Assembly (NCBI GenBank): GCA_030950185.1
Contig: JAUZRU010000011.1
Location: 1 to 44,453, forward strand
Reading direction: 5' to 3'
Length of the DNA: 44,453 bases
DNA from: Paracoccaceae bacterium
GTDB lineage: Bacteria > Pseudomonadota > Alphaproteobacteria > Rhodobacterales > Rhodobacteraceae
The notes under the pieces were generated by a model. The model saw nothing but the letters and a program-made list of their open reading frames with translations. It did not search any database and was not told the origin of the DNA. Positions 33,789-42,141 of the stretch are shown here, in pieces. Positions within the stretch are counted from its first letter, which is position 1. Every line of letters begins with the position of its first letter. The translations under genes and the position numbers were made by a program.

Positions 33789-34721
33789 TTAACGAAACCT
33801 CCCGCTCAGCCACTGAATGAAGCGCGCCGTGATCTCGTCTCGATTGACCTCGTTCAGCGACTCGTGGCGGGTATCGGGCAGTATCGAACAGGCCACATCC
33901 AGCATCCCGGCCTTTTTCATCCGGTCGGCCAGGCGTTGCATGTCACGCCCCTTGTTGGTGCAGGGGTCCACACCACCGCCCTGAACATGCACGGGCAGGT
34001 CACGGGCCAGCCCCGACAGGTGGCGGTCATCGGCGGCAAAGAAGATCCCGTCGAGCAGATCCAGCCACAGGCCCGTGGACACGTCAAAGCCGCAATCCGG
34101 GTCGGCGACATATTTGTCCACCTCGGCGTCGTCCCTGGATAACCAGTCAAACGCTGTGCGGTTGGGCTTGAACACCTTGTTCCAGCTATCGAATGTCAGG
34201 CTGCGGGCAAGGGCAGAGGGATGTTCGCGGCCCCTGATCCATGCCTCGGTTCCCAGGATCAGCCGCGAGACCCTTGGCAACAGCCCGGTTTCCACGCCTG
34301 CGTTCCAGCAGCACAGCCCGTCAACCTTGTCGGGGTGGCGCAGAGCAAAGTCGAGCGCGATGATCGCCCCCATGGAATGGCCGAACACGATAACGGGCAT
34401 GCCTGCATCACGGGCGCGGATATGCTTGTTGACGGCCAGAACATCCTCGATCACCCGGTCCAGGCCGTTACGCGCGGCAAACACCCCCTTGGGCGCGTCG
34501 GGCGCGGTAGTCTTGCCGTGGCCGCGGTGATCATGGGCGAAAAAGGCAAAGCCCGCATCCGTCAGCGCGCGGGCAAAACGGCCGTAACGCCCAGCATGTT
34601 CGGCCATGCCGTGATTGACATGCACAGCCGCCCGCACACGCCCCTCGGGCATGCGCGAATACAGGTGCAGGCTGGCGCCGCTGGGGCTTTCAAGTGTCGT
34701 TTCCACCAATTCCCTTGTCAT
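33789..34721 (-). CDS. Alpha/beta hydrolase, lysophospholipase/monoacylglycerol lipase-like
   Basis: A 310-residue serine hydrolase of the Hydrolase_4 type. The oxyanion HG motif is in HVNHGMAEHAGRYGRFARAL (about 34-53). FFAHDHRGHGKT is the classic monoglyceride lipase block, and GHSMG holds the nucleophile Ser116. DTRHESLNEVNRDEI near the end supplies the catalytic His. ATG 34721 has GGAGG at good spacing (within ATCGGAGGCAAG), so it is preferred over the ATG at 34736. Its start lies inside the 3' end of the CoA-racemase gene (32-bp overlap), so the two are probably co-expressed. Confidence 0.9.
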   Translation of the reverse strand: MTRELVETTLESPSGASLHLYSRMPEGRVRAAVHVNHGMAEHAGRYGRFARALTDAGFAFFAHDHRGHGKTTAPDAPKGVFAARNGLDRVIEDVLAVNKHIRARDAGMPVIVFGHSMGAIIALDFALRHPDKVDGLCCWNAGVETGLLPRVSRLILGTEAWIRGREHPSALARSLTFDSWNKVFKPNRTAFDWLSRDDAEVDKYVADPDCGFDVSTGLWLDLLDGIFFAADDRHLSGLARDLPVHVQGGGVDPCTNKGRDMQRLADRMKKAGMLDVACSILPDTRHESLNEVNRDEITARFIQWLSGRFR

Positions 34722-35832
34722 CTTGCCTCCGATCACGCGGGGGGTCCCGCCATTTCGTCAAAATCTCTTCGATATCCAGCGCCTCGCGCTGTGAATGCGC
34801 CTGCACCGCCCCAGGCGTGCGCGACAGGCGCGGGGCCGGCGCCGGCTGCACCACGCCGTCATGGGTTTCAAAAATGCCGCGCGCGCGGTTATGCGGGTGG
34901 TCGGGCGCCTCGTCGATGCTCAGCACCGGGGCGAAACAGACATCGGTCCCTTCCATGATTGCGCACCACTCGTCACGCGTGCGCCCCAGAAAGGCGTCGC
35001 TCAGCAGTGCCCGCAGGCGCGGCCATTCGCCCGCGTCAAGGCGTGCGCGAAACTGGTCGGGGTCAAGCCCGGTCAGGGCAACAAGCTGGTCATGGAACTG
35101 CGGCTCGATCGCGCCAATGGCGACAAAGCCGCCGCATTTGCAGCGATAGGTGCCATAGAAATGCGCCGCGCCGTCCAGCATGTTGCTTTCGCGCGCGTCA
35201 TTCCACAGCCCCGCCTGGCGCAACCCATAGATCATCGCCATCAGATGCGCCGTGCCATCGACAATGGCCGCATCCACCACCTGCCCCCGCCCCGAGCGCG
35301 TGGCCTCGAACAACGCGCAGACCATGCCAAAGGCCAGATAGATCCCCCCCGCCCCGAAATCGCCCAGCAGGTTCAGCGGCGGCACCGGGCGCTCGGCCGG
35401 GCCGATCGCATGCAGCGCGCCCGACAGCGCGATATAGTTGATGTCGTGCCCCGCCGCCTGCGCCAGAGGGCCGTCCTGGCCCCAGCCGGTCATGCGTCCG
35501 TAAACCAGACGGGGGTTGGTGACCTCAAAGACCGCGGGGCCCAGGCCGAGGCGTTCCATCACACCGGGACGCATGCCTTCGATCAGCCCGTCGGCCCGCT
35601 CGATCAACTGCCTGATACGGGCAAGGTCACCCGGATCCTTGAGATCGGCCTCGACCACCGCACGCCCGCGATCAAGCACATCATGGTCAACCCCCAGCAG
35701 ATGCCGCGCGCCGGGGCGGCGCACGCGGATCACCTCGGCCCCCATATCGGCCAGCGTCATGGCGGCAAAGGGCGTCGGGCCAAGCCCGGCGATTTCAACA
35801 ATCCTGGTTCCGTTCAGTGGACCCGATGCCAT
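34690..35832 (-). CDS. Alpha-methylacyl-CoA racemase-type CoA transferase family III protein
   Basis: A 380-residue CaiB/BaiF-fold protein. Residues matching the catalytic set of the mycobacterial racemase MCR (His126, Asp156, Glu241) are present as His129 (AAGHDINY), Asp158 (LLGDFGAGG) and Glu243 (GAIEPQF). This favours AMACR activity, epimerising 2-methylacyl-CoA esters for beta-oxidation of branched acids, over CoA transfer. The N-terminal IVEIAGLGPTPFAAMTLADMGAEVIRV is family-typical. It is immediately upstream of, and overlapping, the lipase-like gene. Confidence 0.9.
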   Translation of the reverse strand: MASGPLNGTRIVEIAGLGPTPFAAMTLADMGAEVIRVRRPGARHLLGVDHDVLDRGRAVVEADLKDPGDLARIRQLIERADGLIEGMRPGVMERLGLGPAVFEVTNPRLVYGRMTGWGQDGPLAQAAGHDINYIALSGALHAIGPAERPVPPLNLLGDFGAGGIYLAFGMVCALFEATRSGRGQVVDAAIVDGTAHLMAMIYGLRQAGLWNDARESNMLDGAAHFYGTYRCKCGGFVAIGAIEPQFHDQLVALTGLDPDQFRARLDAGEWPRLRALLSDAFLGRTRDEWCAIMEGTDVCFAPVLSIDEAPDHPHNRARGIFETHDGVVQPAPAPRLSRTPGAVQAHSQREALDIEEILTKWRDPPRDRRQDDKGIGGNDT

Positions 35833-35949
35833 TTTCCGATTGCCCCCTTGTTGCCGTTTCGGGGCAGTTTCGGGTGCAATTCATCCCAATGCAAGCAGAT
35901 CATGCCCGCCCACAAAACGCTGGCTGGCAGATGCAATGCCGGCAAACCC

Positions 35950-37037
35950 TCACCCGTAGATCGAGATCAGAATCGCGGTCAGAAGCGATCCCACCAGCAT
36001 GGTCAGCGAGACAAGAAACAGGCTGAAACCCGTGACCCGGTTTACATGCGCCACCTTCATACGCAGCTCTTCCGCCGTTTGCGGGAATTCCAGGGCGGCA
36101 GTGTTCGATCCGGTCCATTCCTGGCTGCGCTGATAGCGCTGTTCCTCGTCCTTGCCCCATTTGTGGAACACGATCAGAATCGCGGTCAGCGCCATCATGC
36201 TGGACGGCACCCACATGATATAGCCGCCAACGCTCTCGTCGGCCAATGGATGAAGGCCGAACAGGCGCTCGTCCCCATAGGCCGAATACAGCACCATGCT
36301 TTTCATCGTTGTCAGCGAACCAATAAGGATATTCGAAACGATGGTGCCTGTCAGCATCAGCTGGCGCAGCCCGAACGGAATGGAGATACCGCCCCGGTGG
36401 CGCTCGAAAATGACGTAAAAGAACAGCAGCCCGCCGGCCAGCATCGTTGCATGCATCAGGTAGTGCAGCGCCTCGTTCTCGATCGCGGCGTCATGGACCA
36501 CGGGGATCTGCCAGAAATACAGCAACAGAACAAAAATCGCCCAGCCCCTGCCGCGCTGCGCATCACGCGAAACACCGATTGGACATAGGTATTTGAAACC
36601 ATCGCGGAAAGCAGCCCCTTGCGCATCCGGTCAGGCAGTCCGGCGATCAGAACCGCCTGTGGCGACGACAGGATAAGCAGCATGGGCGCAATCATCCGCA
36701 GCATGATGTGCTGGATCTGGTGAATGGCGAAAGAGCGGTCAGCCATTGCATCAATCGGGCTTTGAAGGGCGATGAATGTTGCCAGCAGCCCGGCAAGAAA
36801 CAGCAGATGCCGCCAGATCGGCGGAGGGTTGCGAATGATCGCGCGGCGCCTCATGCCCCGCAGATATATCCATGCCACCAGCAGGGTTCCGGCAATGATC
36901 GAGGGCGAAAAGTTCCACTCCAGCCACAGATTTGCGCCGGGCTCGATATGGTCACCGCCATGGGCGGATGCAGTCGAGGCAGACAGGCCAAGGAAAACAA
37001 GCGCCGTGACCACACGGGAAGGAATCGATGTGTTCAA
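35950..37037 (-). pseudogene. Cytochrome c oxidase assembly factor CtaG family gene, frameshifted
   Basis: Two adjacent frames join into one caa3_CtaG-type membrane protein. The upstream part (from TTG 37037, after AGGA) has a signal-like start ending TASA|HGGD and the blocks IALQSPIDAMADRSFAIHQIQHIMLRMIAPMLLIL. The downstream part continues LLYFWQIPVVHDAAIENEALHYLMHATMLAGGLLFF with further helices to 35950. The shift lies near 36540-36548 in a G/C-rich run; one missing base (restoring an Ala-Trp-Ala-Ile-like join) would mend it. It could be a true recent inactivation or a sequencing error. Apart from the shift, no other lesion is seen. CtaG-type proteins assist copper insertion into oxidases. 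Confidence 0.82.
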
Positions 37038-37369
37038 GATGATTGTCCTGTCAGTTTCCTCGCGCAATCGAGCATGACCCAAAGCAGGCCCGAGAATGCC
37101 GGTTTCCGTGCCTGCCTATTGATGCCCGGCAGGGATGCGCAGCTTGTACAAGGTCTGATTTCCGGTCGCAATCGCAGGCGGGAAGTTGCGCGTAACAACA
37201 CTGTTATCCGATAACACCCCGGTTTCATCCCATATCACGGCGGCGAAATTGCCTATCAGAACGGTCCCGGAACAGGGTTGGGCATCGGCAACGAACAGAT
37301 GCGGATCGCCGAAAGGAAAACGCACCAACAGGGCAGCGACCCGACCCCGACAGTGAAAGGAATGAAACG
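37038..37369. other. Intergenic region with a perfect 15-bp dyad
   Basis: No supported gene lies in this 332-bp stretch between the ctaG remnant and the secreted-protein gene, which diverge. It holds the perfect palindrome TGTTATC-C-GATAACA at 37202-37216, directly overlapped by a second partial dyad AACA-ACAC-TGTT. This is a plausible regulator site for either flanking gene. GAAAGGAATG at 37354-37363 is the ribosome site for the secreted protein. Confidence 0.5.
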
Positions 37370-37918
37370 ATGAAAACCCTGATTTCGAAAACCGCCGCCA
37401 CCGCCGCCGCAGCCGCCATCGCCGTGACCGGCTTTACGACGACCCCGGCCAAGGCCCTGACCCAAGAGGAACAGGCGCTTCTGATCTTTGGCGCCGCCGC
37501 GATCCTGATGATGGCGGGCTCGCATGGCACCCCGACACCGCCCACACCCCCGCGGCATCCGCGCACCTATTCGACCGGGCGGGTCACGCTGCACCAGACC
37601 TATACGGTCAATCTGGACAATGGCCGCATCGGCGGCCCCGGTGCCGACCTGTGGTTTCAGGCCGCAACTGCCACCAGGCGTTATCTGACACCGATCAACG
37701 GCGCAAAAATGGCGGTCGCAAACCGCAGCAACCGCGGATATGCAGGCTGTGCCGTCGCGCATTATTCCAGCGCCCGTGTTCCGCTGTGGCGCGTTCCGGT
37801 TGGCTCTTATGTTTGCGTAAAAACAAATGCCGGGCGCATCAGCCAGTTCCGAGTGAACCGGATCTATGGTGGCGCCGTCAAGACCATCCGCATGGGCTAT
37901 ACGACCTGGCGCCGGTAG
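37370..37918 (+). CDS. Secreted protein of unknown function
   Basis: A 182-residue protein. Residues 1-29 form a signal peptide (KTLISKTAATAAAAAIAVTG core, likely cut after AKA). A short hydrophobic stretch at 36-50 (ALLIFGAAAILMMAG) may anchor it. A Pro/Thr-rich spacer (54-66) leads to a C-terminal domain (about 68-182) with Cys127 and Cys149, probably disulfide-linked, and many beta-strand-like segments. The pattern NLDNGRIGGPGADLWFQ...GAKMAVANRS...VKTNAGRISQFRV resembles an unnamed beta-rich module I recall from other bacterial secreted proteins; this is from memory only. It is monocistronic with a terminator behind it. Confidence 0.7.
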   Translation: MKTLISKTAATAAAAAIAVTGFTTTPAKALTQEEQALLIFGAAAILMMAGSHGTPTPPTPPRHPRTYSTGRVTLHQTYTVNLDNGRIGGPGADLWFQAATATRRYLTPINGAKMAVANRSNRGYAGCAVAHYSSARVPLWRVPVGSYVCVKTNAGRISQFRVNRIYGGAVKTIRMGYTTWRR

Positions 37919-37941
37919 GGCGGCAAGAACAGACCGCCAGA

Positions 37942-37974
37942 AAAGGCCCTTTCCAGGCACCGGAAGGGGCCTTT
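37942..37974. terminator. Rho-independent terminator
   Basis: A 13-bp stem with a single wobble, AAAGGCCCTTTCC (37942-37954) against GGAAGGGGCCTTT (37962-37974), sits between the convergent secreted-protein and ABC-F genes. The A and T ends suit both directions. Confidence 0.88.
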
Positions 37975-37975
37975 C

Positions 37976-39808
37976 CTATGTGCCGCCTTCGGCCTTTTCT
38001 TCCAGCGCCAGCCACTCTTCCTCGGCAGCGCTCAGGGCCTGCTGGCGTTCGACCAGCGCGTCCGTTGCGCGTTTGAATTTTTCCGGCGCCTTTGAATAGA
38101 GTTCCGGGTCGGAAAGAAATTCCTCAAGCCTGGCAATCTCGGCCTCAAGTCGCTCGATCCTGGCGGGCAGTTCTTTCAGGCGGTGCTGCTCGACATAGGT
38201 CAGGCCCGATGCGGGGGCGGCGGGTCTGGCCGCCTTGTGCGCCCTGGTGGCCGGTTTTTGTGGCTTTGTCGCGCGGGGCTTGTCGGCCACGGGCTGGCGC
38301 TGTGCCCGCTGCGCCTGATAATCCGACCAGCCGCCGGCATAGATGGTTGCGCGCCCGTCGCCCTCCATCGCGACTGTGGTCGTTGCCACGCGGTCAAGGA
38401 AATCGCGGTCATGGCTGACCAGCAGCACGGTGCCATCGTAATCGTCCAGCATCTCTTGCAGCAGGTCCAGCGTTTCCACGTCAAGGTCGTTGGTGGGCTC
38501 GTCCAGCACCAACAGATTGCTTTCGCGCGCCAGCAACAGCGCCAGCAGCAGGCGCGCCTTTTCGCCCCCCGACAGCGCCCGCACAGGCGCGCGCGCCTGG
38601 GTCTCGTCGAACAGGAAATCCTTGAGATAGCCCACCACATGACGCGGCGTGCCCCGCACCATGACCTGATCGTTGCGCCCGGACACGCCCAGCGCGCGAT
38701 CCTGGGTCAGGGTTTCCCAAAGCGTCTTGTCCGGGTCCAGCTGGGCGCGGTTCTGGTCGAACACCACCATCTGCAAGCCATGGCCGAGGCGCACCAACCC
38801 GCTGTCGGGTTCAAGCTGGCCGGTCAGGATGTTCAGCAATGTCGTCTTGCCGGCGCCATTGGGGCCGACCAGCGCAACCCGTTCGCCCCGCATGATGCGG
38901 ATGGAAAAGTCGCGCAGGATTTCGCGACCGTCATATGATTTCGAGATGTTTTTCGCTTCAACCACCAGACGGCCGGATTTGGGGCCGCTTTCCAGCTCGA
39001 TCCTGGCCACGCCCTGGCGCGCGATCTGGCTGGCGCGCTCGGCCCGAAGGGCCTGAAGCCGGCGCACCCTTCCCTGATTGCGCTTGCGCCGCGCGCTTAT
39101 GCCCTCGACGGCCCAGCGGGCCTCGGCCTTGATCAGGCGGTTGAGCTTGTGACGCTGGAGGTCCTCTTCCTCGAAGATCCTGTCGCGCCATTCCTCGAAA
39201 TGGGCAAACCCCTTGTCCAGACGCCGCACCTGCCCGCGATCGACCCACAGCGTCGCCCGTGTCAGCGCTCGCAGAAAGGCGCGGTCGTGGCTGATGATCA
39301 CATAGGCCGCGCGCATCTGGCCCAGCTGGGTTTCAAGCCAGGCGATGGCCTCGATATCCAGGTGGTTTGTGGGCTCGTCCAGCAGCATCAGATCGGGGGC
39401 CTCGGCAATAATGCGGGCCAATGCCGCGCGCCGCCTTTCACCGCCCGAGGCGCGCGCCGGGTCCATTTCCGGGCGCAGTTTCAACCCCTCGGCGGCCATC
39501 TCGATGCGCCACTGTTCCGAGGGCTCCAGCCGAGCGGCGGCGAAATCGCCCAGCGTGGCAAAGCCCGTGAAATCGGGATCCTGCTCCATATAGCCGACCG
39601 ACAGGCCCGGCGTCAGGAAACGCGTGCCGCTGTCGGGCTCGATCAAGCCGGCCATGACCTTCATCAAGGTCGATTTGCCCGACCCGTTGCGCCCCACCAG
39701 CGCCAGCCGGTCGCCGGGCTGGATGGCCAGCGACAGATCGTGAAACAGCGGATTGCCGCCAAAGCCAAGGGATATGTCGGAAAGGGTCAGGATGGGAGGT
39801 TGCGCCAT
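37976..39808 (-). CDS. uup: ABC-F family ATPase, Uup-type
   Basis: A 610-residue soluble protein with two ATPase domains and no membrane part. Domain 1 has Walker A GRNGSGKST (39-47), signature ASGGERRRAALARI and LLDEPTNHLD. The linker helix EEWRDRIFEEEDLQRHKLNRLIKAEARW follows, then domain 2 with [25 protein letters not shown] and VLDEPTNDLD. The C-terminal coiled coil (about 540-605: EQHRLKELPARIERLEAEIARLEEF) is the Uup-type nucleic-acid-binding tail. ABC-F proteins act on ribosomes. The stop lies only 2 bp from the terminator. Confidence 0.94.
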   Translation of the reverse strand: MAQPPILTLSDISLGFGGNPLFHDLSLAIQPGDRLALVGRNGSGKSTLMKVMAGLIEPDSGTRFLTPGLSVGYMEQDPDFTGFATLGDFAAARLEPSEQWRIEMAAEGLKLRPEMDPARASGGERRRAALARIIAEAPDLMLLDEPTNHLDIEAIAWLETQLGQMRAAYVIISHDRAFLRALTRATLWVDRGQVRRLDKGFAHFEEWRDRIFEEEDLQRHKLNRLIKAEARWAVEGISARRKRNQGRVRRLQALRAERASQIARQGVARIELESGPKSGRLVVEAKNISKSYDGREILRDFSIRIMRGERVALVGPNGAGKTTLLNILTGQLEPDSGLVRLGHGLQMVVFDQNRAQLDPDKTLWETLTQDRALGVSGRNDQVMVRGTPRHVVGYLKDFLFDETQARAPVRALSGGEKARLLLALLLARESNLLVLDEPTNDLDVETLDLLQEMLDDYDGTVLLVSHDRDFLDRVATTTVAMEGDGRATIYAGGWSDYQAQRAQRQPVADKPRATKPQKPATRAHKAARPAAPASGLTYVEQHRLKELPARIERLEAEIARLEEFLSDPELYSKAPEKFKRATDALVERQQALSAAEEEWLALEEKAEGGT

Positions 39809-39874
39809 GACAGCCTGCTAGCGGTGCGGGGCGGGCGGGTCAAGTAGGTGGACATGCGCATGCTGCCGCCCGAT

Positions 39875-40864
39875 CTACAGCGAAGCAGCTGCCGTGACCG
39901 TCGGCTCGAGTTCGATCACGCGCGGCGCACCCTTGCCGGCCAGCACCAGCTCGGCCGCCTGGCGCCCGATTTCAAAGCGGTGGGCATCGGTGGTGGCAAG
40001 ACGGATCGGAAGCCCCTCCAGCAGCTCCAGCCCGTTGAAACCGGCAAGCGCAAGATCATCCGGCACACGCAGCCCGGTCGCAAGGCAATGCATCAGCCCG
40101 CCCACCGACATCACGTCGCTTGAATAATAGATGCAGTCGATTTCGGGGCTGCGTTGCAGCAGACGTGCCGTCAGCTCGCGCCCCTTGCCCAGGGTCGAGC
40201 CGCCCGCGTAAAGTTCTTCGTCCTGCAAGGACACCCCGGCCTGAGCAAGGGTTTCCGCGAAACCGGCACGGCGTTTGGCCGCACGATAATCCTGCGGCAT
40301 CTTGGTGCCGATAAAGCCGATCTTGCGATAGCCGCGTGCAAGGATTTCGCGCGCCATCATTCGCCCGGCCTTGAGATGCGAAATGCCCACGCAGTGATCG
40401 ACCGGCGTGCCATCAACATCCATGATTTCGACAACCGGCACTTCGGCGTTTTCCAGCAACCGACGCGCCGCGTCATTATGTTCCAGCCCCGCCACCACCA
40501 GCCCCGAAGGCCGCCAGGACAGCATGTCGCGTATCACGCGCTCTTCGGTTTCGGCGTCATAGGCGGACAGGCCGACAACCGGCTGCAAAGGGGTATCTTT
40601 CAGGCCGGCGGAAAGGCCCGAAAGGACCTCGGGAAAGACGAAGCTGGACAGCGAGGGAAAGATCACCCCCACCAGATTGACCCTTTTGGACGCCAGCGCG
40701 CCGGCGATGCGGTTGGGGACATAGCCCAGCTCGCGGGCAGCGTTCTCGACGGCCTTCAATGTCTGCACCGACACATCTCCCGCACCCCGCAGCGCGCGCG
40801 AGGCCGTCATCTGGCTGACACCCGCCACGCGGGCCACATCCTTGAGGGTAGGTCGCCTGCTCAT
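39875..40864 (-). CDS. LacI family transcriptional regulator
   Basis: A 329-residue repressor. The LacI helix-turn-helix is at 5-30 (TLKDVARVAGVSQMTASRALRGAGDVS), with the hinge helix YVPNRIAGALASKR next. A periplasmic-binding-protein-like sensor domain follows (VGVIFPSLSSFVFPEVLSGLSAGL, EIMDVDGTPVDHCVGISHLKAGRMM, PDDLALAGFNGLELLEGL). It looks closest to the GntR (gluconate) branch, which suggests a sugar-acid or related ligand. It is divergent from the GAPDH-family gene with a 239-bp shared promoter region holding a double operator. Confidence 0.93.
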   Translation of the reverse strand: MSRRPTLKDVARVAGVSQMTASRALRGAGDVSVQTLKAVENAARELGYVPNRIAGALASKRVNLVGVIFPSLSSFVFPEVLSGLSAGLKDTPLQPVVGLSAYDAETEERVIRDMLSWRPSGLVVAGLEHNDAARRLLENAEVPVVEIMDVDGTPVDHCVGISHLKAGRMMAREILARGYRKIGFIGTKMPQDYRAAKRRAGFAETLAQAGVSLQDEELYAGGSTLGKGRELTARLLQRSPEIDCIYYSSDVMSVGGLMHCLATGLRVPDDLALAGFNGLELLEGLPIRLATTDAHRFEIGRQAAELVLAGKGAPRVIELEPTVTAAASL

Positions 40865-40991
40865 TCATCCGGCCCCTGTTGCGTTGCTCAGGGACAGTCT
40901 AGCGCATTATGCACGAAGGTCACCCCTCGTTTCCGGTAACCGGCAACGGGAAGGCCCGGCAAAAACACACCAAATCGTGCGTATCCCGGGC

Positions 40992-41020
40992 TTGACTCTT
41001 GCCCCGCCAAAGCCGATGTT
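40992..41020 (+). promoter_or_regulatory. Candidate promoter of the GAPDH-family gene
   Basis: TTGACT (40992-40997) and GATGTT (41015-41020) are spaced by 17 bp. The -35 box is good and the -10 box is weak. The double operator begins within the -10 box, so a bound repressor would block polymerase. Confidence 0.5.
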
Positions 41021-41042
41021 AGCGTTAACGGTATCGCTAACA
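41017..41042. promoter_or_regulatory. Double LacI-type operator upstream of the GAPDH-family gene
   Basis: A 26-bp dyad (22 of 26 symmetric) is made of two abutting 12-mers, GTTAGCGTTAAC (41018-41029) and GGTATCGCTAAC (41030-41041). Both fit GTTAnCGnTAAC with a central CG, the typical LacI/GntR-type operator shape; the second departs at one position. Centres are 12 bp apart. The divergent LacI gene is the obvious candidate binder. Confidence 0.7.
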
Positions 41043-41103
41043 CACAATCCCTGACACACAGACGACCAGGAACAAACCACCAAGATCCGGGAGGACACCG
41101 ATC

Positions 41104-42141
41104 ATGACCTGCAGGATTGCCCTGAACGGGTTCGGACGCATCGGGCGCGGGGTTCTGCGCGCCATGCTGGAACGCAATGAAACCGATCTCGAGGTCGTGG
41201 CCATCAACGATCTGGCACGTCCCGCAAGTCTGGCCCATCTGCTGAAATATGACAGCGTGCATGGCAGGCTGAACGCACAGGTTTCCGCCGAGGACGACAG
41301 CCTTGTCGTCAACGGCCACCGCATCCGCGTCACGGCCGAACGCGACCCTGCCAATCTGCCCTGGGAAGACGTGGATATCGTCTTTGAATGCACCGGCAAG
41401 TTCACCCGGCGCGAACAGGCCGAACGCCACCTGCAAAACGGCGCGCGGCGCGTGCTGATTTCCGCCCCCGGCAAGGGGGCCGACCGGACGGTGGTCTATG
41501 GTGTCAACCACACGCAGCTTACCCCCGATGACGTGATCGTTTCCAACGCTTCCTGCACCACCAACTGCCTGGCGCCGCTGGCGATGGTGCTGGATCGCGA
41601 ATTCGGTATCGTGACCGGCTACATGACCACCATTCACGCCTATACCGGCGACCAGCCCGCCCATGATTCCGACCATCGCGACCCCTATCGCGCCAGGGCT
41701 GCCGCGCTTTCCATGGTGCCCACGTCAACGGGTGCCGCCCGGGCTCTCTCGCAGGTACTACCGCAACTGGAAGGCCGGATCGAGGGCTCGGCGGTTCGTG
41801 TTCCCACACCCAATGTTTCCATGGTCGAGCTGTGCTTCATGCCGCGCAAACACGCCACCGCGGACGAGATCAACGCCGCGATGAAAGCCGCCGCCGAGGG
41901 CGAGCTGGCCGGGATCCTGTCATATGAACCCGATCCGATGGTGTCGATCGACTTCAACCACGATCCGCATTCCTCGTGCTTTGCCCCCGCACAGACGCGG
42001 GTGACAGGCGGCGGCATGGTCAGGGTCGTCAGCTGGTATGACAATGAATGGGGCTTTGCCAACCGGATGATCGACACCGGCAAGGCCATTTCCAAACTGC
42101 TGGAAAAGCCGGCAGAACTACCCCAGGCCATCGCTGTCTGA
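41104..42141 (+). CDS. NAD-dependent glyceraldehyde-3-phosphate dehydrogenase family protein (GAPDH or erythrose-4-phosphate dehydrogenase)
   Basis: A 345-residue enzyme with the Rossmann start RIALNGFGRIGRGVLRAML. Asp of VVAINDLARP favours NAD. The catalytic NASCTTNCLAP has its Cys near 154, and HAYTGDQ holds the general-base His. The C-terminal DFNHDPHSSCF and RVVSWYDNEWGFANRMIDT follow. The NHDPHS element also occurs in erythrose-4-phosphate dehydrogenases, so substrate preference is open. A GGGAGGAC ribosome site is close before the ATG. Control by a dedicated LacI regulator and the absence of pgk/fba neighbours suggest a special-purpose paralogue rather than the housekeeping gene. Confidence 0.92.
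   Translation: MTCRIALNGFGRIGRGVLRAMLERNETDLEVVAINDLARPASLAHLLKYDSVHGRLNAQVSAEDDSLVVNGHRIRVTAERDPANLPWEDVDIVFECTGKFTRREQAERHLQNGARRVLISAPGKGADRTVVYGVNHTQLTPDDVIVSNASCTTNCLAPLAMVLDREFGIVTGYMTTIHAYTGDQPAHDSDHRDPYRARAAALSMVPTSTGAARALSQVLPQLEGRIEGSAVRVPTPNVSMVELCFMPRKHATADEINAAMKAAAEGELAGILSYEPDPMVSIDFNHDPHSSCFAPAQTRVTGGGMVRVVSWYDNEWGFANRMIDTGKAISKLLEKPAELPQAIAV

Noticed and set aside
37116-37328. 70-codon minus-strand frame in the gap between the ctaG remnant and the secreted-protein gene
   Set aside because: TTG start without a ribosome site and no recognised family. It also spans the 37202 palindrome, which is better explained as a regulatory site. It cannot be fully excluded as a small gene.
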